DNA of 64,000 nucleotides from positions 186,001 through 250,000 of the forward strand of contig CBDBUY010000010.1 in the NCBI GenBank assembly GCA_965212145.1, given 5' to 3'. The notes beneath the pieces were generated by a model. That model made no database searches. It had not been told where the DNA came from and was given only the letters and a program-made list of their open reading frames with translations. The stretch comes from JAAEPI01 sp965212145. GTDB lineage: Bacteria; Bacteroidota; Bacteroidia; Cytophagales; Cyclobacteriaceae. The position numbers and the translations under genes were made by a program. Shown here in pieces: positions 54,999 through 63,695 of this stretch; position 1 is the first letter of the stretch; each line of letters opens with the position of its first letter.

Positions 54999-55961
54999 TT
55001 TCCTGACCACCTCCCCCTCGGCAGCAATAAACCCAAATGCATCCCAGTTCGGGCCCGTGAGGACTTCCTGCCAAATTTCCAAGGCTTTTTCTTTATCACC
55101 GTTTTGGAGGTAGTAATTACCCAGGCCGTACATCAGTGTAGGACTGCCCACACCGTTTGATCCTTTGGCCGTTTCCATGATTTCTTCGGGCGTCTTTTCG
55201 CCTTTAAACAAGAGCAAAAGATCCAGGTAGCCATCGTTCTCAATGACTTCCATATCGGCATTGATACCTGCTAGCACCTCTGAAGTCTCCTCAACCTGCC
55301 CCAATCTATGCAGGGTCATGTAGAGCCAATAGCTAGTGGCAATCACCAGATCGTTGTTGTCGCTCACCTCCATGCACTTTTGATAAATCGGAAGGGCTTT
55401 TTCAAAATCTCCTTTCACATAATGCGCCAGTCCATGGTGATAGAAAATATTGAACCGGTCATTGCCTGTGGGTTGATTGAGTTTGTTGGGAATGCCATCG
55501 GGTTCGGTCTGGTTGGGCACTTTCAGGGCCAGCTCAGTCGCCTTCTCAAAATCAGCAATCGCCTTGTCCAATTGCCGGGTTGAGATGTATCGATGACCTC
55601 TGTGTCTGTAAAGTCGATGGTCATTCGGAAACTTCTCGATGGCCTGCGTGTAGAATTCAATGGCATCATGATATCTCCCCAGATAAGCGATCCTCCTGCC
55701 TTTCCAGATGGCAAAATCCACACTGTCGGGGAATTGATTGTAAGCCTCCTCGGCTGAGCTCAGGTTTTTTTCCAGTTTCTCACGGGTAGAAGCCGACATT
55801 TGTTTTTCAGGCAGAGGTTCACCGGATAGCGAATAAACCTCAGGCTTTGAGGGTTCTTCCGCCTGCATAGATTGTTGAGAATCGGCTTCTTCCTTTGGCT
55901 TGCTTGGTGAACAGGCCATAACTGCAATGAGGAGTAGTAAGGTTATTGGTTTCATTTTCAT
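54996..55961 (-). CDS. TPR-repeat lipoprotein
   Basis: 321 residues. The signal ends in a lipobox, LLLIAVMACS, with lipid-carrying Cys17. A Ser/Glu-rich linker is followed by tetratricopeptide repeats from about residue 75 (AIWKGRRIAYLGRYHDAIEFYTQAIEKF is one, with HRGHRYISTRQLDKAIADFEKA next). The last unit has LGNYYLQNGDKEKALEIWQEVL. It should scaffold protein contacts in the periplasm or at the outer membrane. The ATG at 55961 lies 10 bases after the amidohydrolase gene stop, so they share a transcript. The stop codon is inside the REP-like repeat. Confidence 0.88.
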   Translation of the reverse strand: MKMKPITLLLLIAVMACSPSKPKEEADSQQSMQAEEPSKPEVYSLSGEPLPEKQMSASTREKLEKNLSSAEEAYNQFPDSVDFAIWKGRRIAYLGRYHDAIEFYTQAIEKFPNDHRLYRHRGHRYISTRQLDKAIADFEKATELALKVPNQTEPDGIPNKLNQPTGNDRFNIFYHHGLAHYVKGDFEKALPIYQKCMEVSDNNDLVIATSYWLYMTLHRLGQVEETSEVLAGINADMEVIENDGYLDLLLLFKGEKTPEEIMETAKGSNGVGSPTLMYGLGNYYLQNGDKEKALEIWQEVLTGPNWDAFGFIAAEGEVVRK

Positions 55962-55971
55962 TTTTTTTTGT

Positions 55972-57618
55972 TTAATCCTCCCAATTTGGATAACCCGGTT
56001 GCTTCAATTCCTCTCCATTCTTAGCTTCCTTCACCATCTCTCGCACGTCTTTGAGCAACTTCCTGGCGTCATAGATAATCCCGTCTTTGATGGTATAATT
56101 CACGCCACCTGCCCGGGTGATTTCATTGTCTTCTGTCAGCTTGATGGCACCCGTTCCGTACAGCACCTTCAGGTTTTCCAGCGGATTGGAGTCGATTAAT
56201 ACCAGATCGGCGAGTTTCCCAACTTCCACGGTTCCGATCTCCTTTTCCATCCCAAGCGCCTGAGCGCCCATGAGCGTAGACGAACGAATCACTTCAAGCG
56301 GATGAAAGCCCGCTTCTCTTAAAAGCTCCATCTCACGGATGTAGGCAAAGCCGTACAACTGATAAATAAATCCGGAATCCGACCCGGTGGTCACTCGGCC
56401 TCCTCGGTTTTTATACTCGTTGATAAATGTCATCCAAAGTCGGTAATTCTCTTTCCACGCCACTTCCTCTTCAGTCCCCCAGAAATGCCAGTACGACCCA
56501 TGACTTACTTTGCTCGGCTCATAAAATTTCCACAGGCTCGGCAAGGTGTAATCCTCGTGCCATTCGGCTTTTCTGGCCCGCATCAGGTCGCGGCTAGCTT
56601 CGTAAATGTTGAAGGTGGGGTCCAAGGTGAAATCCAACTCCAACAACCGGTTCATCACCTGATTCCATTTTTCAGAATACGGTTTGGCCGCCTGCTTCCA
56701 CAATCTCCCAGCCTCTCCAAATCGGTGTTGCTCATTCTGGTAGTTATAATCCAGCGGATAATCCTGCACCACCCGGTCATCAAACAGTGCCTCCGGCAAT
56801 CCGTACCAATGCTCCATCGTAGTTAAACCAGCCTCTGCTGAGTTGACCACATTCCACCAGGCAACATTCAATTGGGCATGGTGACACGCCGAACGTAATC
56901 CCAATCTTTTGTTTTCCCGAATCGCTGCATCCATCACATCCGGTGAAGCTCCAAAGAATTTGATACCATCCGCCCCTCGACGATAATTGGCCTGCACCCA
57001 GGATTTTGCCTGAGAAGCCTTGGTGATGGAACCAGACAAGTGTTCAGACCCCACTTTTTTCTCCCCCGGCAACATTTTCATCCTTGCCATCTCACTAAGA
57101 TTTTGTCCGAAGGACGTGTACGCCAAAATTCGGGGCGCAGTGATTGCATTGGCCGCACTTTTCTTTTTGTGCTCCAGCACCCAGCCTAGTCCATTGCCAG
57201 CCGAAGGGTCCCTGATCGTGGTGATGCCGTGGGCCATCCACAATTTGAATACATATTCTGCCGGAGTGCCTTGGCTGCTCCCACCGATGTGCCCGTGCAT
57301 GTCCACGAATCCCGGCAGTACAAACATGCCCGATGCATCAATTTCTTTTCCACCTTCTGCTAGCTGAGGTCGGCGGTCGGGGTTGATCTCTACACCTGGA
57401 TAGCCGACCGTTCGAACTTGGGTAATCTTGTTCTTTTCAACCACAATATCTACCGGCCCAATGGGAGGCGCCCCGTTTCCATTGATCAACGTAGCACCTC
57501 GGATAATCAACTGATCAAAGGGACCTTCACCCTCTGCCCGATCCGGTGCTGGGGTGATTTGCGAATAGCCAACAAAACAGGCGATGAATAAAAGTGTGGC
57601 GAGACTGAACTTTCGCAT
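55972..57618 (-). CDS. Exported amidohydrolase-family protein
   Basis: 548 residues with a signal peptide (KFSLATLLFIACFVGYS, cut before QITPAP). The metal-dependent hydrolase pattern is visible: VDMHGHIGGSS (HxH), SACHHAQLN (further His), VTTGSDSGF (metal Asp) and the C-terminal GTVEVGKLADLVLIDSNPL that closes the small beta domain. The family includes imidazolonepropionase-like and prolidase-like enzymes; the substrate is unknown. It is probably periplasmic. It diverges from the thioredoxin-like gene over 46 bases and precedes the TPR lipoprotein gene. Confidence 0.9.
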   Translation of the reverse strand: MRKFSLATLLFIACFVGYSQITPAPDRAEGEGPFDQLIIRGATLINGNGAPPIGPVDIVVEKNKITQVRTVGYPGVEINPDRRPQLAEGGKEIDASGMFVLPGFVDMHGHIGGSSQGTPAEYVFKLWMAHGITTIRDPSAGNGLGWVLEHKKKSAANAITAPRILAYTSFGQNLSEMARMKMLPGEKKVGSEHLSGSITKASQAKSWVQANYRRGADGIKFFGASPDVMDAAIRENKRLGLRSACHHAQLNVAWWNVVNSAEAGLTTMEHWYGLPEALFDDRVVQDYPLDYNYQNEQHRFGEAGRLWKQAAKPYSEKWNQVMNRLLELDFTLDPTFNIYEASRDLMRARKAEWHEDYTLPSLWKFYEPSKVSHGSYWHFWGTEEEVAWKENYRLWMTFINEYKNRGGRVTTGSDSGFIYQLYGFAYIREMELLREAGFHPLEVIRSSTLMGAQALGMEKEIGTVEVGKLADLVLIDSNPLENLKVLYGTGAIKLTEDNEITRAGGVNYTIKDGIIYDARKLLKDVREMVKEAKNGEELKQPGYPNWED

Positions 57619-57664
57619 ATTGAGGATGGGTTAAATTTGAAAGCGATAAATCTAAACAAAAGAC

Positions 57665-58222
57665 ATGGCAGTTACTCCGTCCACAATGATGCCCCTGGGT
57701 ACTCAAGCACCAGACTTCAATATTCTCGATGTAATATCCGGAGAAAAGAAAACTCTTAACGATATCAAGGGCGAGAAAGGCCTTGTGGTGATGTTCATCT
57801 GCGCTCACTGCCCGTATGTAAAGCATTTGGAAGAAGAGATCGCATTTGTTTCAGAAAAGTATCAGCGTAAAGGAATTGGATTTGTGGCCATCTCATCCAA
57901 TGACGCGGCTGCTTACCCGGACGATGCACCGGAGAAACTGCTTGAGCAAGCCGAAGAAAATGATTTCGATTTCCCATATCTCTATGACCGCACGCAGGAA
58001 GTTGCAAAAGCCTATGAAGCGGCTTGCACGCCTGATTTTTTCCTTTTTGATGCTGATTTGAAGTGCGTTTATCGTGGAAGATTCGATGCATCAACGCCAG
58101 GTAATGAAGAGCCTGTGACAGGAGAAGACCTGCGAGAAGCCATGGATCAACTACTTGATGGCGCATCGGTTTACGAGGATCAAAAACCGAGTATGGGCTG
58201 CAATATCAAGTGGCGCTCGTAA
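57665..58222 (+). CDS. Thioredoxin-family (AhpC/TSA-like) protein
   Basis: 185 residues of a thioredoxin fold without a signal peptide. The active-site region is FICAHCPYVKHLEEEIAF, a CxxC centre in the variant seen in cytoplasmic 'thioredoxin family' peroxiredoxin-like proteins. FVAISSNDAAAYPDD and ACTPDFFLFD carry further family marks. The reaction is not known. The ATG is at 57665. panB follows 53 bases later on the same strand. Confidence 0.9.
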   Translation: MAVTPSTMMPLGTQAPDFNILDVISGEKKTLNDIKGEKGLVVMFICAHCPYVKHLEEEIAFVSEKYQRKGIGFVAISSNDAAAYPDDAPEKLLEQAEENDFDFPYLYDRTQEVAKAYEAACTPDFFLFDADLKCVYRGRFDASTPGNEEPVTGEDLREAMDQLLDGASVYEDQKPSMGCNIKWRS

Positions 58223-58275
58223 ATACCTTTTCTACCCTACTTCCTTTTGGCTAAATTGCGTTTCCTTTCAATCGC

Positions 58276-59094
58276 ATGAGCGCAGCAAAAAAAGAAATCA
58301 AAAAAGTCACTACACACCAGCTTCAGGAGATGAAGGCGGCCGGTGACAAAATTGCCATGTTGACGGCCTACGATTATTCCATGGCCAAAATCATCGACGG
58401 AGCGGGCGTGGACATCATCCTTGTGGGTGACTCAGCCTCCAACGTTATGGCTGGAAACGACACCACTGTCCCGATCACCCTGGATCATATGATCTGGCAC
58501 GCTACTTCGGTGGTAAAAGCCGTGAATCGTGCACTTGTAGTGGTGGACGTCCCATTTGGGAGCTATCAAGGAAATTCCTCTGAAGCCCTTCGATCGTGCA
58601 TCCGAATCATGAAAGAATCCGGTGGACATGCAGTGAAAATGGAAGGTGGCATAGAAATCAAAGAAAGCGTAGAGCGTGTGCTTTCGGCAGGGATTCCGGT
58701 CATGGGCCACTTAGGTTTGACTCCACAGTCCATTTATAAATTCGGAACCTACACGGTTAGGGCAAAAGACGAAGAAGAAGCGGCCAAGCTGATTTCTGAT
58801 GCTAAGCTTTTGGAGGAAATAGGGTGCTTCGGGATTGTACTGGAAAAAATCCCCGCTGAGCTTGCTAAGAAAGTGGCAGAGTCTGTGTCCATTCCGATAA
58901 TCGGTATTGGAGCCGGCCCTGATGTAGACGGACAAGTGCTAGTCGTTCACGACATGTTAGGGATCACACAAGATTTCAAGCCTAGGTTTTTGCGGCAATA
59001 CGCCGACCTGAACAAGACCATGAACGATGCAGTCAACAACTACATTCAGGACGTTAAAGAGGGAAGTTTCCCAAATAAAAAAGAGAGTTACTAA
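58276..59094 (+). CDS. panB: 3-methyl-2-oxobutanoate hydroxymethyltransferase
   Basis: 272 residues, the standard PanB length. It adds a hydroxymethyl group from methylene-THF to ketoisovalerate, the first committed step of pantothenate and CoA synthesis. Marks are MLTAYDYSMAKIIDGAG, ILVGDSASNVMAGNDTT (metal Asp), GGHAVKMEGG, PVMGHLGLTPQSI and IGIGAGPDVDGQVLV. The ATG is at 58276. icd follows after 20 bases on the same strand. No panC or panD is in the window. Confidence 0.96.
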   Translation: MSAAKKEIKKVTTHQLQEMKAAGDKIAMLTAYDYSMAKIIDGAGVDIILVGDSASNVMAGNDTTVPITLDHMIWHATSVVKAVNRALVVVDVPFGSYQGNSSEALRSCIRIMKESGGHAVKMEGGIEIKESVERVLSAGIPVMGHLGLTPQSIYKFGTYTVRAKDEEEAAKLISDAKLLEEIGCFGIVLEKIPAELAKKVAESVSIPIIGIGAGPDVDGQVLVVHDMLGITQDFKPRFLRQYADLNKTMNDAVNNYIQDVKEGSFPNKKESY

Positions 59095-59114
59095 ACAAAA
59101 ATTCAAAGAAATAA

Positions 59115-61325
59115 ATGGCCAAGATCATTTACACCATCACCGACGAAGCGCCAGCATTGGCCACCCAATCTTTTCTTCCAATCATCCAGCGATTTGCAAA
59201 GCCGGCGAACATCGAAATCGAGACGAGAGACATCTCTCTGGCAGGAAGGATTCTGGCCAATTTCCCAGACTACCTGTCCGATGATCAAAAAATTGGTGAC
59301 GCTCTGACCGAGCTTGGTGAGCTAGCCAAAACGCCTGAAGCCAACATCATTAAACTGCCCAATGTCAGCGCATCCATTCCTCAGCTGATTGAAGCCATCA
59401 AGGAATTGCAAGGAAAAGGGTATAGCATCCCAAACTATCCGGACGAGCCAAAAAACGAGCAGGAAGAAGAAATCAAAAGCCGATACGATAAGATCAAAGG
59501 GAGCGCTGTGAATCCGGTTCTTAGAGAAGGCAACTCCGATCGGCGTGCACCAAAAGCCGTAAAAGAGTACGCCAGAAACAACCCTCATTCTATGGGTACT
59601 TGGTCAGCGGATTCCAAAACGCATGTAGCCAGCATGCCGGAAGGTGATTTCTATGGTAGCGAAAAATCAGTCACATTGGGTGCGGCTACTTCGGTAAACA
59701 TCGAATTTGAGTCCAATGGAGCGACCAAGGTTCTAAAAGGAGGCTTGGCATTGCAGGAAGGCGAGATCATTGATGCATCGGTTTTGAGCATGAGCAAACT
59801 GAAGTCTTTCATCTCAGCGCAAATCCAGGATGCAAAAGATCAGGATGTTTTGTTCTCAATTCATATGAAGGCCACCATGATGAAGGTATCCGACCCCATC
59901 ATCTTTGGGGCGGTGGTTGAAGTTTTCTTCAAAAACGTTTTTGAGAAATACGGTGACCTTTTTGAAGAATTAGGCGTAGATACCAACAATGGACTTGGGG
60001 ATGTTTTCTCCAAAATTGAATCGCTGGATGCTGACAAGAAAACAGAAGTCGAGGCTGCATTGCATGCTGCCATGGAGTCCGGACCGGACATGGCGATGGT
60101 GAATTCTGATAAGGGCATCACGAACCTTCATGTACCAAGTGACGTGATCATTGATGCATCCATGCCAGCCATGATTCGGACATCTGGCCAGATGTGGAAT
60201 AAGAACGGAAATCAGCAAGACACCAAAGCCGTCATTCCGGATCGATCTTACTCCGGGGTTTACCAGGCCGTAATCGACGATTGCAAGAAAAATGGAGCTT
60301 ACGATCCATCCACGATGGGAACGGTACCAAATGTTGGCCTGATGGCACAAAAAGCCGAAGAATATGGCTCGCATGACAAGACTTTCCAACTTGATGCTGA
60401 TGGTGTTGTGAAAGTGAAGGATGCTGCTGGAAATGTTCTTGTAGAAGAAAACGTTAAGGCTGGAGATATCTTCAGAATGTGCCAAACGAAAGACGCGCCG
60501 GTTCAGGATTGGGTGAAGTTGGCAGTGACAAGAGCGCGTGCTACCGACGTTCCAGCTGTTTTTTGGTTAGACGAGAATAGAGGTCACGATGCAGAACTGA
60601 TCAAAAAGGTGAACGCATACCTACCTGATCACGACACTTCCGGGTTGGACATCAGAATTCTGGCGCCAGTGGAAGCCACTCAATTTTCGGTGGAAAGAAT
60701 CAGAAAGGGAGAAGACACGATCTCTGTAACCGGAAACGTTTTGAGAGATTATTTGACGGATTTGTTCCCTATTCTTGAGGTTGGCACCAGCGCCAAAATG
60801 CTCTCCATCGTACCATTGATGAATGGGGGTGGATTGTTCGAAACTGGTGCAGGAGGCTCAGCTCCCAAGCACGTGCAGCAGTTTGTGAAAGAAGGTCACT
60901 TACGATGGGATTCATTGGGTGAGTTCATGGCTTTGGCTGCTTCCTTGGAACACCTCAGCAACGCCGATGACAATCCGCGAGCCAAAATTCTTGGAGAAGC
61001 CTTGGATTCAGCCACTTCTAAATTCCTCCAAGAAAACAAGTCCCCATCTCGAAAAGTCAATGAAATTGACAACCGAGGATCGCATTTCTATCTTGCCATG
61101 TACTGGGCAGAGGCACTTGCCAGTCAGGATGCAGATCAGGAGCTAAAATCTCAGTTCGCTTCGCTTGCTTCAGAAATAATGGCGAATGAATCGAAAATCA
61201 ATGAAGAATTATTGGCAGCTCAAGGTGCTCCTGTTGATATTGGAGGGTATTACTGGCCTGAGGATGAGAAGGTCGTAGCGGCCATGCGGCCAAGTCAAAC
61301 TCTGAACAAGTTGGTCAATTCTTAA
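59115..61325 (+). CDS. icd: NADP-dependent isocitrate dehydrogenase, monomeric type
   Basis: 736 residues, close to the 740 or so of monomeric IDH, unrelated in length to the 420-residue dimeric form. It oxidises isocitrate to 2-oxoglutarate with NADP. Typical segments are IIYTITDEAPALATQSFLP at the N-terminus, NPVLREGNSDRRAPKAVK (substrate arginines), HSMGTWSADSKTHVA and VPLMNGGGLFETGAGGSAP. The ATG is at 59115. It converges with the NTF2-like gene with 21 bases between them. Confidence 0.97.
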   Translation: MAKIIYTITDEAPALATQSFLPIIQRFAKPANIEIETRDISLAGRILANFPDYLSDDQKIGDALTELGELAKTPEANIIKLPNVSASIPQLIEAIKELQGKGYSIPNYPDEPKNEQEEEIKSRYDKIKGSAVNPVLREGNSDRRAPKAVKEYARNNPHSMGTWSADSKTHVASMPEGDFYGSEKSVTLGAATSVNIEFESNGATKVLKGGLALQEGEIIDASVLSMSKLKSFISAQIQDAKDQDVLFSIHMKATMMKVSDPIIFGAVVEVFFKNVFEKYGDLFEELGVDTNNGLGDVFSKIESLDADKKTEVEAALHAAMESGPDMAMVNSDKGITNLHVPSDVIIDASMPAMIRTSGQMWNKNGNQQDTKAVIPDRSYSGVYQAVIDDCKKNGAYDPSTMGTVPNVGLMAQKAEEYGSHDKTFQLDADGVVKVKDAAGNVLVEENVKAGDIFRMCQTKDAPVQDWVKLAVTRARATDVPAVFWLDENRGHDAELIKKVNAYLPDHDTSGLDIRILAPVEATQFSVERIRKGEDTISVTGNVLRDYLTDLFPILEVGTSAKMLSIVPLMNGGGLFETGAGGSAPKHVQQFVKEGHLRWDSLGEFMALAASLEHLSNADDNPRAKILGEALDSATSKFLQENKSPSRKVNEIDNRGSHFYLAMYWAEALASQDADQELKSQFASLASEIMANESKINEELLAAQGAPVDIGGYYWPEDEKVVAAMRPSQTLNKLVNS

Positions 61326-61339
61326 ATTGAAATGAGGTT

Positions 61340-61370
61340 CTGGATTTCATTCAAAATGTATGAAATCCAG
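61340..61370. terminator. Hairpin between convergent icd and NTF2-like genes
   Basis: CTGGATTTCAT and ATGAAATCCAG form a perfect 11-base stem with a nine-base loop, covering the NTF2-like stop codon and 14 bases after the icd stop. It has no clear T run on either side, so termination is uncertain. Confidence 0.35.
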
Positions 61371-61832
61371 GGCTGCATACATTTTTGGGTTCACACGCTG
61401 GTGGCCGATTTTCGAGGAATCATAGTCCCTTGCGATCTTCCAAACGCCATCTACTTTCCTTAATTCAACATGAAATCGTGAAATGTAGGATTCGGCATCA
61501 TTCGGTGACTTCACCCGATAAAAACCCATTTCGTAAGCAATGTCCCCATTCACCTGGCGGTAGTCAAAAGCGAACTCAATCGTTCGATTTTTGCCACCTC
61601 CGTCCGCCATTTGCTTCATGTTCCTTTTCTTGTATTCTTCCCCAATCAGTAGACTCTTAGAGCCAATCCGTACAATATCTGTTGTATGAAGACGATTGAA
61701 GGCCTTGGCGTCCCGAGCTTCCCAGGATTGGGTGAACGGGACCCACACTTGCTGATTGATCAATTCACGCTCGGTTTGCCCAAAAACGTTGATCGAAAAA
61801 AGGAAAAAAGCAACGAGTAAAAATTTGTTCAT
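61347..61832 (-). CDS. Exported NTF2/SnoaL-like (DUF4440-type) protein
   Basis: 161 residues. A signal peptide (NKFLLVAFFLFSINVFG, cut before QTEREL) is followed by one cone-shaped alpha/beta fold of the NTF2-like superfamily: WVPFTQSWEARDAKAFNRLH, IVRIGSKSLL and HVELRKVDGVWKIARDYDS. Such proteins bind small ligands or act as isomerases; the role here is unknown. The ATG is at 61832. It diverges from the TetR gene over 134 bases. Confidence 0.85.
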   Translation of the reverse strand: MNKFLLVAFFLFSINVFGQTERELINQQVWVPFTQSWEARDAKAFNRLHTTDIVRIGSKSLLIGEEYKKRNMKQMADGGGKNRTIEFAFDYRQVNGDIAYEMGFYRVKSPNDAESYISRFHVELRKVDGVWKIARDYDSSKIGHQRVNPKMYAALDFIHFE

Positions 61833-61933
61833 GATTTCAGAAGAGTTAGGTCATTATTGCTTAAACGAATTTGACAGAAAATCAGATAATTTCTATCATT
61901 AATATTTTTAGATGATCAACTTTTTTCCATCAG

Positions 61934-61949
61934 ACTAACAACCATTAGT
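61934..61949. promoter_or_regulatory. Candidate TetR operator
   Basis: ACTAA-caacca-TTAGT, a 16-base palindrome 17 bases before the tetR ATG, sits where an autoregulatory TetR site would be expected. Support is symmetry and position only. Confidence 0.4.
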
Positions 61950-61966
61950 TTATTTAACTTCGCCTG

Positions 61967-62545
61967 ATGCTCGTTCAGGAACCCACCCGAAAAGACGAAA
62001 TTTTAACCCAGGCAGCTCATCTGTTTAGGATCAAGGGGTATGCCGCAACCTCCATGAGAGATCTGGCTAGTACCGTGGGCATGGAAGCGGCCAGCCTGTA
62101 CAATCACATGAGCAGTAAGCAGCATTTGCTGGAAACCATCTGCAAGAATGTAGCTGAGAAGCACGCCAGCAACTTGACCAAACTTACCTCTATTTCCGGT
62201 TTGGCTATGGAGCGCATCGAGTGGCTTTTGAGAGAGCACATTCGGGTAAATCTTACCATCCCTGAAATGGCAGCCGTGGCAGAAGACGAATGGAATCATC
62301 TGGACGAGGATTACAAGGTGAAATTTCTCGACCTCAGAAAAGTTTATGAAAATACCTTGAAAGGTCTTTTGGAAGAGGGGAAGGCTGAAGGGAGTGTGAA
62401 AGAATTTGATAGTGAAGTGCTGCTTTACACCCTACTTTCTTCCTTACAGTGGCTGCACCATTGGTACCGTCAAAAAAGGCCGATCTCGGCAGCTGAAGTG
62501 GAAAAGGAAATGATTGAAATGATTCTGACAGGAATTAAAAAATAA
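61967..62545 (+). CDS. TetR-family transcriptional regulator
   Basis: 192 residues. The N-terminal helix-turn-helix (about residues 10-57) reads ILTQAAHLFRIKGYAATSM, then RDLASTVGMEAASLYNHM and SSKQHLLETI. The C-terminal two-thirds are helical and hold the ligand pocket. Two bases separate its stop from the paaE-like gene, so it very likely controls that gene and itself, with an aromatic acyl-CoA such as phenylacetyl-CoA as a plausible signal (inference). Confidence 0.92.
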   Translation: MLVQEPTRKDEILTQAAHLFRIKGYAATSMRDLASTVGMEAASLYNHMSSKQHLLETICKNVAEKHASNLTKLTSISGLAMERIEWLLREHIRVNLTIPEMAAVAEDEWNHLDEDYKVKFLDLRKVYENTLKGLLEEGKAEGSVKEFDSEVLLYTLLSSLQWLHHWYRQKRPISAAEVEKEMIEMILTGIKK

Positions 62546-62547
62546 AC

Positions 62548-63612
62548 ATGGCGAAGTTTTACAAAGCAAAGATCAAAGAACTCACCCGACCAACGGACGA
62601 ATCCGTTTCATTGGTGTTTGACTTGCCTGAAGAGGCCAAAAAAGACTTTACCTATTTGCCTGGTCAACATCTCACAGTCAGAACCATGGTCAACGGCGAG
62701 GACACGCGACGATCCTATTCCATTTGTAGCTGCCCGTTGGATGAAGACCTGACCATCGCCATTAAAAAAGTCGATGGCGGAATGTTCTCCACCTACGCCT
62801 GTGAAGAACTCAAAGTGGGTGACGAACTGGAGTTGATGCCTCCTACCGGCCATTTCCATCCAAAGCTGGATGCTGCCAGTGAGAAACTATATGTGGCCTT
62901 TGCCAGCGGTAGTGGCATCACTCCCATAATCTCGATCATCAAAACGGTTCTCGCCACTGAACCAGCTAGCCGGTTCATACTTTTCTATGGCAACCAGCGC
63001 ACCAGTTCGATCATTTTCAGAGAGGAGTTGGAGGGGTTGAAGAACGAGTACGTTCAGAACTTCAGTCTGCATCACATCCTGAGTCGAGAACGCCAGGAGT
63101 CTGACCTTTTCAACGGCCGAATTGACAAAGAAAAAATCGAGAAATACGCCAAGGTGTATTTCGATCCGACTGATGTAGATGAAGTCTTTATCTGTGGACC
63201 GGAGCAAATGATTCTGTCCATCGAAGAAACCCTTCTTGATCTGGGGGTAGAAAAGGATAAGGTGCACACGGAACTCTTTACTTCTCCGCTCGGCAAACTC
63301 GGCGAAGGCAAAGTGGAAATAAAACATGACACCAAACATGCGGAGGTCACGATCATTCAGGACGGCAGCAAATTCAGCTTCCCCTATGACTCGGATAAAT
63401 CCATCCTGGATGCGGCCTTTGACAAGGGAGCCGATTTACCTTACGCCTGCAAGGGCGGAGTGTGCTCCACCTGTGTCGCGAGGTTAGAAAAAGGGGATGT
63501 GGACATGGACGTGAATTACGCACTGGAACCGGACGAACTAGCGAGAGGTCTGGTGCTGACTTGTCAGTCCTTCCCGAAATCAGATGAGGTAGTTTTGAAT
63601 TTTGATGTCTAA
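62548..63612 (+). CDS. paaE: PaaE-like reductase (phenylacetyl-CoA epoxidase reductase subunit)
   Basis: 354 residues. A ferredoxin reductase part comes first: FAD site TRRSYSICSCP (RxYS, near residue 55), NAD(P) site ASGSGITPIISIIKTVL and FICGPEQMILSIEETL. A plant-type 2Fe-2S ferredoxin domain ends the protein, with cysteines in YACKGGVCSTCVARL and LTCQSFP. This order matches PaaE, which passes electrons from NADPH to the PaaABCD epoxidase. No paaA-D genes are in the window, so other oxygenase reductases of the same build remain possible. It is in an operon with tetR. Confidence 0.85.
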   Translation: MAKFYKAKIKELTRPTDESVSLVFDLPEEAKKDFTYLPGQHLTVRTMVNGEDTRRSYSICSCPLDEDLTIAIKKVDGGMFSTYACEELKVGDELELMPPTGHFHPKLDAASEKLYVAFASGSGITPIISIIKTVLATEPASRFILFYGNQRTSSIIFREELEGLKNEYVQNFSLHHILSRERQESDLFNGRIDKEKIEKYAKVYFDPTDVDEVFICGPEQMILSIEETLLDLGVEKDKVHTELFTSPLGKLGEGKVEIKHDTKHAEVTIIQDGSKFSFPYDSDKSILDAAFDKGADLPYACKGGVCSTCVARLEKGDVDMDVNYALEPDELARGLVLTCQSFPKSDEVVLNFDV

Positions 63613-63695
63613 CCGACCTTCCTCTTAAATTCAAGCCGTTCGGCTGGCCTTGTCGAACTTTTCCACCAACTTTGTCCTTGTTAAAAGAAAAGCAC

